The position numbers and the translations under genes were made by a program. A stretch of 64,000 bases of DNA from Hydractinia symbiolongicarpus (Eukaryota; Cnidaria; Hydrozoa; Anthoathecata; Hydractiniidae). Below are positions 14,100-26,300 of this stretch, piece after piece. The DNA lies in contig NC_079879.1 in assembly GCF_029227915.1 (NCBI RefSeq), forward strand, positions 12,772,001 through 12,836,000, written 5' to 3'. Positions within the stretch are counted from its first letter, which is position 1. Every line of letters starts with the position of its first letter. The notes beneath the pieces were generated by a model. That model made no database searches, was not told the DNA's origin, and worked only from the letters and a program-made list of their open reading frames with translations.

Positions 14100-17000
14100 T
14101 CATTCCATACCATAGTTCGTGTAAGGTAAATTTGGAATGCCAGATTTCTTCTCTGCATTTTCAATAGCTTGATAATTTAGATTTTCATCAGGTGTATTTT
14201 CAGGTTGGATGTTGGAGGACTGTTGAAATGTCGCATACTCTTTGACGTTATTCTCTAAGGAATAATGAAGTATAACTTGTATAACACTGCACTTCCTACG
14301 TTATTATATTTTAGTGTACTGTTCTGCTCCAATTAAAGTCGCTTTAACATTTTAAATATTCTCTATATAAATGAAGTTTTTTTTATTGCAGCCAGCACAT
14401 AAAGTTTTTCCTGATATTTTATAGACCCTGACACTAATACCATCCTAAAATTGTGTTTAAGACTGTCGAGTCTCAAATGAAAAATTGAGTATCTAGTATC
14501 AATGATATGAAATGATTTGTAAAAAAAGCCCATCTTTGAATGGAATCCAAGTAGGTATAAAACAGAAGTTTCAATTCTGATAGTTTTTAAAACACTGGCG
14601 TAAGTGTGTACCTGCAATGTGCTTTTCAGTGTTTGGTACTGTTGATTTCTTCAGATCATCTTCATTCACCACCAATTGGTGTGGATTTTCTTGCTTTGCA
14701 GCAATATTGTGTCGTTCACCTAATGGCAACGTTATGTCAAATGTTAATTTTATGTTTGATACATTACAAATGATAATGATAGTGATCTTTTGAACTTTCA
14801 TTTTATCATTTCACTTTCATATCTATTTTACTTTTTTTATCATCTTAAAATCAAAGTGAAAAGTTTTTCTTTTTTTTGTGTGTTTCTATGGACTTACTTG
14901 ATTCTGCAGGGTGTACGTGTAATACTAATGGTGTGGAGTCAGCAACTCCTCCTGCTTGAGGAACAACAGATTTTTTTATTTCCAATTGCGTGGAGGATGT
15001 ATCAGGATGAGGAATATAAGATTTTTTAGAGACATCTTGTGACATGTTTTCCTCGACTGTGGGATGGTTCATATATTGCGAGTTCTCGTTTGCTTCTGCA
15101 GCTGAGTTGTAGACCTGAATATTATCTCCAAAAGAATTTTCAGTTTGTGCTGCGAGGTTTACTGTTTGCATTCCCAATGGTGTATTTACTTCCGATAAAG
15201 CACCAAACGTGGTGGATTTAGTTGTTTGATTGTTCTTTTGAGGTTGTTCGTTTGATGTTGGGATTGTTGATCTCTGCGTGTCGTTGTAGACATTCCTTCT
15301 GTCATCATTTTGTGTTGCAAATGATGGTATCATATCGTATGGGTGCGGTATTGTTGATTTCTTCATTGCATTTAGCTGATTAATCAGGTGCATTTCACGT
15401 TGGATTTTTGTCTTCTCCATGTCTTCAGCAGATGGCAAACTATCTGTGTTGCTAGCATCTTAAAAATACACACACAAACACAATATTATTTTTTTATTCA
15501 TTCTTGCGTTTAAATTGTATTAAAAACTAAGATTCTTAAGTGAATTGTGCAGCTTGTTTAAAGCATGGCGATTTTGTATTTTTGTCAAAAATCGAAGTAG
15601 CAGAATACTCAGAATAGTTGTAAAAATAAAAATCTAAGGATTATATATTAATGGCAACTGGTTTAGTGTAATTACCTTCTGCGTTTGTTGTTGATGTTGT
15701 ATTTAGATGATTTACATCGGACTGAACTGCATCTATCCCCTCTACAGGATCGACAATTGCTGTTTTCTTCACTTCACTGGAGAACGGTGTGCTTTGTGTA
15801 AGTTGAGTAATCTCTTCTACACCTGGAATCACTGATTTCTTTTGTTCATTAGGTGAAATGTTAGCAAAGTTTAAGGAGGGGTAAGCACCTTGGATTAATG
15901 ACTTCTTTAGCACAAGTCCTGGATCACTGCCTGACTTTCGATACACTAAAAATGTAAATCAACAAACCTGTAATAATTGACTTAACACCTAATAGGTTTT
16001 TTAATCTCTTTGGTTACTAATATTATCCAAATTGTTATTTTTTTTAAATTTTATATGGTATATAGAACTTTTGAACTTGAATACGTAGGTATTTTTTAAA
16101 CCTCAGGGAATGTTTTATTTAATTTTTATTTCACTAAGCTATATTGCTTTTTGGGAAACGTTAGAACATGTTTTTTTAATTTCTTAGTTGACTTGACTTT
16201 TCGTTTGACTATAAAAATTACTTTATCCCACGGTGAAGTGAAATGCTGTTAACGTCTCTTATAAAAGAAATTAAGTGCTCATTTTACTTGATTCTGCAGG
16301 ATATTGTCTCAACACGACTGGTGAAGAATCGATGAATGGTTTCGTCAACAATGGAATGAAGGATCTTTGAGCAGGTTTCTCCTGTTTCTTCCCATCCACC
16401 TGCTGAGCAGCTACAGGATAAACAGAATCACTTGTTGATGCAGGAATGATATATTTCTGCTGTGTGTTTCCATAACCTAAATAAGAAAGTATGTTCTTTT
16501 AGATGACAGGTAGGTCTAGATGAACATCATATACGTTCGTTTCCAATTTGGAAGATGGACTTATTCACAGAATGTTTTACGATAGAGTTTATAGTGGTTT
16601 TAGTTTTTTCAGATTGAACATCATGTTTTGTGAAATTTATTTTTGTTGATGTGGAAAAAGTTGAACTCAGATGGTAATTTTTTGCCAATTAAGAAAAACT
16701 CCTGTCTATTTTGTTAAAAATATAAGCGAATTTAATGCTTTATTTTTTTTGTAATTTCCAAAGGAAACCAAAACAGTGGCCAAATTCGAATGGTGACTAA
16801 ATCTAAACTTTTTGGCCTTAAGGTAGTTTTTTCAAAAATATACACTGTTTCATGGCATTTGATTGTTTAAAAATGTACATCAAAATATTTCGCGGCTAAA
16901 AAATAAAAAGTATTTCTTTTTACGCAACGATTACCACCATATAAAATTAAAAACAAGCAAAACTGAGTATGCTCAGATTTCATCATAGAATTCACCATAA

Positions 17001-20000
17001 ATTTTTTTAGTGGAAATTCCCTTTAATAACTAACCATTTTTGACATCAACAAATTGTGGTGCGACTTCCTGTGAGGCTGCATTCATTGAATATGGGATTT
17101 TAAACCTTTTGGTATTCTCAAAGTCTTGCTGCTGCTTTTGTGGTGATGGTGAAGGAATGGACGATCTTTTTGATTCGGCTTCGATGTTAGCATCATGAAC
17201 AAAACCTCTTGTGCCGTTGCTGTATGGTATAATGTTTCGACGTACTAAAAGAAAATGTAAAGAAAATTATTTACTGTAGGTAAATTTATATCGTCGTAAA
17301 TCTTACTATCGTTGCAGCATGAAACTGTCACAAGGCTTACGATCGTCGTAGCGTAAAACAGTCGATCGTCGTAGCGTAAAATTGTCGTAAGGCTTACGAT
17401 TGTCTTAGAATAAAATTGCCGTAAGGCTTACAATCGTCGTAACATAAAACTGTCGTAAGTCATACGATTGTCGCAGCATAAAAATGTCGTAAGGCTTACG
17501 ATCGTCGTAACAAAGCTGTCGTAAGGCTTACGATCGTCGTACCATGAGTGTTACCAGCCTTGGTAAGAACCAGTCTTAGAAGACTGCTTTGTTAATACAT
17601 AATTCTTTCAGACTTTCTTTATTGCATACTAATAAGAATTAGTAAAGGAAAGGATAGTAGTGTATAATCACGTACATTCGTCCGTTTTAGTCATAATCAG
17701 CACGTTATTTTCTGCAGTTGGTAAGTGTTCAACAGTTATTCCAGGGATGTCCATTTTTTTCGTTCCTTTATATGCACTCGGATACACTGCTGTAGATACT
17801 TCTCTTATCCCATCTGATTGCATTTGCTGAACATTTTCTCTGCGTACTATAAAGAAATTATAATGACTTTTACCATGTTTGTAATCTTCAAGACTAACTT
17901 TATAAATATGTCAGCTATATCTCGTTTGTTACTCTGATGCTTAATTCACTTAATTGATATGTTCACTGGTAATATGACAACAATGAACGTTATTTCCATT
18001 TTAACATTATTAAATCCTTTTCTACTTCTTATTACACAATGTTTTTACCATTTCTGATAATTTTCATAAAAAAGTGCTTATTTGGCTCAACAAGATAGCA
18101 AATAAAAAGAATCGCAAATAACACTCCATTCTTGACTGCGTAGAGTTAGTTCCATCGGATGTAATTCTTCGTTTACTGTTAGAATTTAAGCTTGGTTTAC
18201 ATTTAGGTAAATTGATCACGATTAGTACTTAGTTCTTGAGATTTTTGCAGAGAGTTTGAATTTCAAAATGTTGGTGGCAGTTATCAGATTTTAAGTTGCA
18301 ATAATTTTTTATAGGAAGGAAGGAGAAGTGGAAGGGAGTGTTAATTTTTAGACAAAATCTACGAACATCTATAAAACCAAATATAGCTACCTTTTTTGAA
18401 CATCCTTATTCTGTAGCATGCAAAAAAAGTATGTACTTACCTTTCAGGGTTATTGCTTTGTGCAAATCATCATACGGATCTTGCTTTCTCAATATACTGC
18501 TGTATTTTGACTGGACTGGTGAATAAAACTTCCCAAGTGTAGTTCGGATTAGCGGTGCTAAATAAAGTCATTTGTTATTTACATTAGGTGATCATCATTT
18601 CTAATTTGCTTTATGTGAAGATTTTCTTACCATTGTTTTTTGCTTGGCTTGCTCGCGGGATGGATGATTTCTTGTAAAAGTTTATGTTAGGTCTTTGTGG
18701 TAAATTTGATAGTTTAGCTAAAAAATGAGGTTTATTCAACATTGATGGTCTTTAGATAGTGACTTTTTCAAAATAATTCTAAAAATGGTTTTTAGCATGT
18801 GCTGAAGCCTGAATGGACAGATTCAACGACTTTATTATTTTTTTGAAATGTGTGAATGTTTCAACTTTCAAAACTAGCCTTTGTACGTCTTACACTATTA
18901 AAAAAAAATTGCTGATTTGACATTTTTTCCACCACTTCTTCGAATCACTTGGACTTATAAATTCAGGTGATAATTTTAGGTTTACTCTTGTTTAGACTTG
19001 CACAGGTCTAGTGAACAGGTAATGAACTGAAGTATTACACGTCACAGTTTTTTTCTCAAATTTTTTTGCCTTAAAGAAATGTATGTGAATGTAACTTTTG
19101 ACATTTTGTAGTGTTACAGGGACTGAGAAAATTAAATGCAAGACCTCATTTTGATTAAGGACGTGATATTAAACTATATAAGTTGAAAAATTCTGAGATT
19201 ATGCAATGCAACTATTCTTAAAAATTCCTGGAAAGATTTGCATATTGATTTTTACTATATCAACATTATCTTAAAAAGCCTTTTTTGATTGATTTCACAG
19301 AGATGTTTACCTTTTTGTGTTATCGCTTGCTTCAACCCTTCTAATGGATCCACGAATGACACATCCTTTTTCGGTTGATATGGTATGCTGTTCTTTCTAA
19401 CATCTATGAAAAATGGTTGATATAAGTGTTTCAGTGTCTCGAATAGAAATTAGAAAAATTGGAAGTTCGCATCAGCTCTTTTACTTACCGTACATGTTGG
19501 GAGCGTCTTGAAATACATTTTGTTGTCTATAATTGTTGTACAGCGTTGCCCCAGGTTGGGCCTGCGGAACATTAAATCGTTTTGCTTGCGGGAAAAAATC
19601 TTCTGGTCGATCTTCTACTGTGGTGCTTTGTGGGAGAATTGGCGATGAGGAGGCCATGTTCGAACCAGGTGTTGTGAATGGATCCTCAGGAATGTTTGTT
19701 TTGCGAACTGGAAGTGAAGAAAGCATTTTTTTATGTGTAACACTTAGTTATCAAGTAATGAATGTGATGTGTCAATATGGTGCTAATGAAACCCTTTTGG
19801 AATGGTTTTCTATTTGCAAATTCATGTTTTACAATAATTTTTTAAACTCTTAGATACAACTGTCCGGGTTTTTAGCGGATGCTACTGTTATCTTCATTTA
19901 GGTATCAATTATGTCGGAACTTTTAAATCTTGGAGTTTTCACTAAAAATTGTTAAAGTTCTAAAATCGCCAATAGGAGGCTATTTTGTTGCAAAAAAGGG

Positions 20001-21347
20001 CGGTAATGCCAGTTCGAGAGTATAGATTATTACATTTGTAATGATCATGAAATAAATCAGTTTGTGATACACTCATTTTCTTGAACCTGTTTTATCTTTC
20101 TGCTGACTGTTATAAATTGTGTCTTCTTGTTTCTAGTATTTTTTAACATTTCTAAATCAGTCTACCAAGCTGTTTACGTGCATGTGTTATCTACAACTAC
20201 GTCTGAGTAATTAAAGTAGATTAGGTAGAAGTAAGAACGGGGCGGTAGTCAATAACGGAATAAAAAACTCCTAAAAACTTACTGAATGTTAACAGATCTT
20301 TTAAATGTACATCTCCCTCCGTCCCGTCTGGTTGACCTGCGCTATTGTCACTCTGTACAAGAGGGCCTAACGGTATATCATCAGTTTGTTGCTCTGGAGG
20401 TTGGAAACTGCTCATCGTTTCTGGTGCAAATGGTATATTAGATTTTGGTATGGACGATCCAGACAGCATGTCGATTGGACGAGTGTAGATACGTTGTTGT
20501 GGATACGCGGCTATACTGCCAGGATCATACTGAAGTGTGTCGAATCTTTTCACTAAAATATATATTTGCATTTAGTGTTTTATATTATTTTGAGATAAAA
20601 GCGTGAAGGTGTCCATGAGTTCATTATTAAGTAACTGTAATAATCACATACCGATCTTTTTGAGTTTTCTGTCATCATAGAGCTTTGCTGAAACCGAAAT
20701 AAAGAAAACCCGTTAAGGGAGACAGTTTATAGCAAAAATCGTTTCATGATAATATATTTAATAAACCAGCCGTTTCGGCAGGAAGTTGTACGGCGTTTTA
20801 ATGATTTATTGCAGTCCTATACGAGACGGGAAAAGAAAAATATGAATGTAAAAAATGAGTTCAAGTTTGTAAACACTGATCTTATGAAACCTAAATGAAA
20901 CGTAAAAATCAATGAAAACAATTTCTTATTTATTTCGTTTTTTAAAACGAATTTTAGCCTGTTGAAACTCCTTGCAAGCAAAAACAAATCTAACTTCATA
21001 AAATTTCAGATCACTAAAAAAATAAATAACCAACTGAACATAAATTAATAATTCAAAATGATTTATTTGTAAAAGTAAAAGGTTTTTGCACCTTTTGTAC
21101 CGTTTAAAAGGGCAGTTCTGTTATCAACACTCAAAAACTATAAATTCACGTACCGCTACACTAGACTGATACCCTTCCGTGCTTCACTAGTCTCGATAGT
21201 AAAAACGGCGACAAAAAAGAAACCCATTTTAAAGTTCTACCGGCTAAAGCCTTTGAATAACTAATACCCACCTTTTCGCCTGTGTTTTGTGTCATATGTG
21301 TTCAAAATAAGCAGTGTTGTTATGACAACAAGCTGAATGTTGGTCAT
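14100..21347 (-). CDS. Predicted secreted SxIP-motif repeat protein, 14 exons, unknown family
   Basis: Minus-strand exons: 21272-21347 (ATG), 20652-20687, 20283-20552, 19489-19707, 19311-19403, 18631-18717, 18441-18557, 17676-17846, 17035-17244, 16288-16476, 15676-15945, 14898-15458, 14612-14719, 14100-14254 (stop). They splice in one frame to 853 aa, and all 13 introns are phase 1. The N-terminus (MTNIQLVVITTLLILNTYDT) looks like a signal peptide and is followed by basic KHRRK. The body is low-complexity, rich in Pro/Ser/Gln/Asn and poor in Cys. It carries about 20 copies of a [KR][KR]-x-x-[IV]-P motif: VRKTNIP, KRFNVP, VRKNSIP, KKSSIP, KKMDIP, KRSSIP, KRFKIP, KKSVIP, KKSTIP, KKSYIP, KKSGIP and others. 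A second motif, DPLEGLKQAIT / DPYDDLHKAIT / DPVEGIDAVQ, recurs in exons 5, 7 and 11. I do not recognise the family. Options: a precursor cleaved at dibasic sites, an extracellular matrix protein, or (if the leader is not used) an EB1-type SxIP binder. Confidence 0.8.
17286..17545. repeat. GTCGTAAGGCTTACGATCGT minisatellite
   Basis: About six or seven imperfect units of roughly 35-45 bp, each built around the palindromes CGTAAGGCTTACG and CGATCG and separated by A-rich spacers (for example AGCGTAAAA). It lies in the intron between exons 8 and 9 of the SxIP-repeat gene. Each unit can form a small hairpin. Confidence 0.9.
18122..18169 (+). pseudogene. Possible aspartate aminotransferase N-terminal exon scrap
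   Basis: On the plus strand this piece reads HSILDCVELVPSDVIL, close to [15 protein letters not shown] at the start of the aminotransferase pseudogene. It sits in an intron of the minus-strand SxIP-repeat gene. The match is only about 14 residues long and there is no further homology beyond it, so it may be a tiny duplicated fragment or chance. Confidence 0.35.
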
Positions 21348-21439
21348 TGTTTCTGCTCCACCAACCTGTTTGAAATACGACATTGAGTAAATTGATAGTG
21401 ATTTCATACCTAGAAATGTTTTTCACCGTACTACCCAAT

Positions 21440-21655
21440 AAAGAAACAATAGCCTCGATTTATGGCATCAATCAGGCACTCTTCATAAAGCTGAAACACA
21501 CTAGTCATGTAAAAAGCACTCTACCAAGTATAGCAGTTTTCATAAAGCTGACACACACTCAGATGGTTAAAAAGCACTGTGCCCCCTCAACATAAAAACT
21601 AACACCCAGACAGGCAGTTTACCAATACAGCACTTTACATAAAGCTAACCCTTTT
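21440..21655. repeat. Degenerate tandem repeat (about 55-65 bp units)
   Basis: Three imperfect units share CTTCATAAAGCTGA / TTTCATAAAGCTGA / TTACATAAAGCTAA, followed by ACACAC and AAAAAGCACT. They lie about 100-300 bp upstream of the SxIP-repeat gene start (minus strand), so they could overlap its promoter or 5' UTR. Confidence 0.6.
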
Positions 21656-23198
21656 TATTACGAATATATTATTTTATTCTAAGTTATAGGAACGTATAAC
21701 ACGTAGAAAGCGTACCTTATATTTTCACTTTTTCATTATCTACTTGTTCGCTTACTGTTTGCAAGTTGTTGCCATCCTCTTCTGTACACACAAATTACTG
21801 CAAACATCACCACTGCTGTGTGTTGGTAATAAAAGTTAATCAACCGTTCATATGTCTCAATGAAGGTCTCATTCAGTTTCATAGTCGTGTCGCTGTGTAA
21901 CGCGGTTATCATGCTGACATTTGAAAGCAGTTACTACTTCGCCTCCATTTCGATCTAATTTTTTTATTTGACGGCAGTTGTTTTAGCGATTCTGTTTGCT
22001 TGTTTAAAAAAGTGAACTGTAAGCTTAAAAGCCCGGTAGTTTATATTTTATTTTCGCATGAATTTTTAAGTTTAGCGCCGATCTAGAATTGATTGCGGAC
22101 AGATAGCGAAAAGCCGTTATGATTGGTTAGTCATATTTTTTTCCGTCCGCAAAATGATTAAAATAAATTCAGTTTTATTTAACATTCGGATGATTAGCCA
22201 AAACCAATTTGTTTAAAGAATAAATGTTACGTTTTAATCATTTTTAGGTTTTACATTGCCTTTTAAATCTTGTATTCCTAAAAGATCTGTAAGCAGGGTG
22301 AATAGACAATTTTCTCCACATAGCTATTCTCCGAAACTAACTTTGTGCCTTGGACAACACGAGGCTGCCATTTTTAATTGTTTTTTTGCAAAATTGAAGT
22401 GCTAATAATTAACTCCTAGCACTACGTAATTATTTCTAAATTCAACTTGCTGGGAATGCTTGCTGTATGAATAATTAAATTATTGCTGCATAAATTATCT
22501 CTGCTTCTGTGTGATTGTTCATATTGCTGTATAATTATGTATGTATTGCTGCATAATTATGATTTTGCTGGTGCATAATTATAATTTCGTAGAAAATTTA
22601 AAATTATCTGAACTAAAGAGTTTTGTTCAGCGTCTTCTCTATGTGAATTTTCTACCACATTTTAACCCCCTGATATAACTTACTAACTTGGCGATTGTGG
22701 TAAAACAATCAGCACAGCTTATTACACCATTTCCTTTATTGTTTTAAACTTTACAAGTAAGGCAATTTTTTTTAATGCGTAATTATCAGAATAGTATTTA
22801 TTTTCGACAAATGAAATTCAGTAAGTTTCTTAAAAGGTCGCAGAATTATGATGTGTAAAAAGCACAAAAACACAATTCGGTTAAGTGCGAGTATGTTCCA
22901 AGGGGATTATTTAACCGATGCTAAAAAGATCGATTTATACTAGCGGACGTATACGGACCTAAGTGCTTTTCCCCGTAAAGCTTTCCTTTCCGCGTTGAGC
23001 TCCTACTTCTTTTTTTTGGAAATCTATATTGGTTCTCAAGATATATGTCTTAAAACTCTCGCTAATTATGCGAAATTATGACGTCATTAACTAGCTCTTA
23101 AACATGAATTGCCATTATTGAGCATAATTATAGTCAGTAAATATTAAAATTTAGGGTATAACGTTTAAAACGTCAAACTGAATGGCCAAAAATATATT

Positions 23199-23225
23199 TT
23201 AACCCTATTTGCCTTGGCAAGAATG
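23199..23225 (+). repeat. Solo end of a TTAA-type MITE
   Basis: TTAACCCTATTTGCCTTGGC matches the outer end of the TTAA-flanked elements at 37469 and 41098 (TTAACCCTATTxGG). No partner end was found nearby. It lies only about 160 bp upstream of the ORC3 start codon. Confidence 0.4.
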
Positions 23226-23361
23226 TTAAATACAACGCCTCGCTCAGAGCTAGTTCATGGCATACAAATCTCTAGACGTATCAAAATATTTCTCGCTAAA
23301 ACTTTTCTTTCTTTAGATATAAAAATAATTTAACATATATTTGTAAACAGCAACTTTAAGT

Positions 23362-26300
23362 ATGTCACAAGATGAAGATGTTGTAACAAGTCTGACAAAG
23401 GTAAGAGTATATATTTTAATTTTAGCAAGACTTTTGAGCGTATAGCTAGTATGTACATTAATATTTCCTAAAGTTTTATTCAGTAGCACCTAATTCTTTT
23501 ACCCCCGGGTTCGTAAGGTAGCTATGTATATTTCAATCTCACAACACAGAGAGGTCCGGGGGAAGTATAGATAAAAGTAATGCGTCAACGTCTCTTTAAA
23601 TTGTTGATGAGAATTGATTATGTACTCAACGATTTAGGGGTGTTTTTTATTTAAACCAAAAGATGCACCGGTTCCTAAAAAACGTCGGAAGAAAGAAAAA
23701 CAAGATTTCCAGGAGCTGTCTTCAGGTATCGTGTACTTATAGATAGAACTATACGATACTCACTCCTAAATTTTATAAATTATAATAATTATGACGTCAT
23801 TCTATTTAAATAATTTCCAGATAAAATATCAAATTGTCGTGACAAAACTGAAGTTTTTAGAGCAATATAATACTTTGGTTGGTTTTTTTTTAAATTTGAA
23901 GAAAATAATTATTTTAAAAAACGAGGCTATTCTTAGAAGGCTCGGCTATATGAAGGGTTTCAGTACGAAAAAGTGGACTGTTAGTTAAAAGACAATCAAG
24001 CGTTATAAACATTTTAACTGATGTACCTCTGATAAGCCCCTAAGGAGCATAACCTTTCGTGGGCACCAAATTTTAAGAGTTTCGCTGAATTTGGGGCTTT
24101 TCTCGCAAAAAGTTTATGCTTTGGGAAATTATAAATAGCTTTGCTCGGAAAAATTTATTTTGGCGAAATATTGCGGAAGTGTAAATACATTTTGTTGTTT
24201 GCGGAAGTGTTTTAATGATTGCATTATGTTTCAAACAAACAAACAAACAATATTTCAGAGCTAGGCATTTTTCTAACTAAATACATCAACTTTAAGCCTT
24301 AAAAAAGTTGCATTTTAGTTTCTAAAGGATTTAATCGGAATTTAAGTATTTTTTAAAAATATATGAACATATTAATCTTTTTCCACTCGTGGAAATTTTA
24401 TGTCCGGGATCTCACTTTATATTACTACTTTACTTTATTCGCAAAATTAAAAATTAAAAAACCTATGCCACGCTAAAGTTGCGCACGCGAAATCTGTAGT
24501 TATTTAAGTATAAATTTCTCTTTTTTTTTTTTTTTTTAGAAGACTTCTTTTTCAAATTCAAAGAAGAAAGCAAACAAAACCATTCTGATAGATATATTAC
24601 CTTTCAAAACTGTTGGAATGATTTAGAAGTTCAAATAGAGGTAAACTTATGGAAAAAAACGTTACGAAATTTTAAAAATTGCGTCGTAAAAAAAAACTCG
24701 ACATTCAGTAAAAACAGTTAAAATTGTTTTTTCTGAAGCTTGATTGGTTAATACGCTCTTTCGATTTGACCACGAGAGATATTTCAAACTTCGCTGCTGT
24801 AGGAGTGCGGAAAATCTTCAGCGCTATAAAAATAATTTGTAATAGAATAAATGATGTACTCTCATTTTTCAGGCAAAGTGACGAATTTTACCTTTTTTAG
24901 TTGTTTTTTTTGGACCAACACGCATTGTATACTTAATTCGTTTTTATTTGCTGTTTGTTTTTCTGTATTTGTTTTAATTGTTTGTTTGTTTGTTTTATTG
25001 TTTGTTTGTTTGTATTAGAGTGTACAACATGAACTGAATGAAAAGTTATTCGACGATTTGCTGGTCTTCGTAAGCAACTCCTATTCCAGACAGCATCTTC
25101 AGTTTCCAGTTGCAGAAATACCCACAGCAGCTTTATTTACTGGTGAGATTCATATGATTCGTCCTAATGCTCGCTTTTAGCTATTTCTATTCTCTAGTTT
25201 TGACTTACATAAGATACATGATACTAATTCGATTTTGAGTTTTCCTATTTTAGTGAAAACACTGACCATTTTTTGTGTTTTTATTTTTGTTTTACCACAG
25301 GAGTGAACTTACCAGACCACAATCTTGTTTTTTCTCGATTCGTAAGCAAATTGCAACGCCTGTTGACACCACACGTGGCGCAACTTCAATCTAAAGATTG
25401 CATAAGTAAGTGATTGAATTGCAGTTCGCTCTATTACGTCATCAGTAATAAATAGAAAATGGTGGCGATTTTGAGATGCTCCTGATGAATTTTTAACCCT
25501 ATTCAGGCCGGACTTTTTGGGGCTTCGTCTGAAAGTTACAGAGACATCGTATTGCCACAAAACAAGGCACGAATTTTGTAACGACATTGGAGGAAAATTG
25601 GGATAAAATATTTGGATGACGTCATTTAGTCCAGGATGACGTCATCTTATATTTTCGAATCTTAAGACTAAAACAGTGTATTTTACATTTTACGTATTTT
25701 TTGTCTTTGCTTTTGTGAAATTTATATTTTTTATATATTCCATCATAATTCAGAACTGGTCCTGTTTTTAGATTTGAGATCTATGTTAAAATCAGCATTC
25801 GAAGCAATCGTAAATTCATCTGCTGAAGAGGTATAGTTTCAAAAAAGCTATTCGGTTTGTTGACAACTCCTATTGAGCTACTCGAATGCCGTTACTGTCT
25901 CGATTGCAATCGTAGTACTAGTAGTTTGCGGCTATTGAACAAGTTTGGGTAAACGAGGTTTTGAAATCAGGTCCTTTTCCTAACGAAGTCAATTCGGATT
26001 GACCTTTAATTTCGGGAATTTTGCGATTTGCCAAATAAAGTTTTTGCGAAATCAAACTTGTTATTTTTGTCAGGACTTTTACTGTATTCTTTAAAATAAT
26101 CAAAAGCTCGAAGATACATGAAAATCTCTATGTTAAGAATAGCCGTATTTTGTTTGTTTGTCGGCGGCAAACAGGTCGTGCTAAACCACGCACGGAATCT
26201 TCAAACTACAAATAACAAATCTTATATATTTTTTATCAAATCTTCTGCGACGGGCGAATCATTGCATTTTTCGGAGTGGTTAATACCCGCTGTTTGTCTA

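Larger units (their letters stand above)
21348..23361. promoter_or_regulatory. Head-to-head intergenic region between the SxIP-repeat gene and ORC3
   Basis: This 2-kb stretch separates two divergently transcribed genes and should hold both promoters; no core promoter element could be singled out. It contains short tandem-like units near 21440-21655, repeated ATTGCTGCATAATTATG-type words near 22465-22585, and a lone TTAA-MITE-like end near 23199. No coding segment was recognised. Confidence 0.5.
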
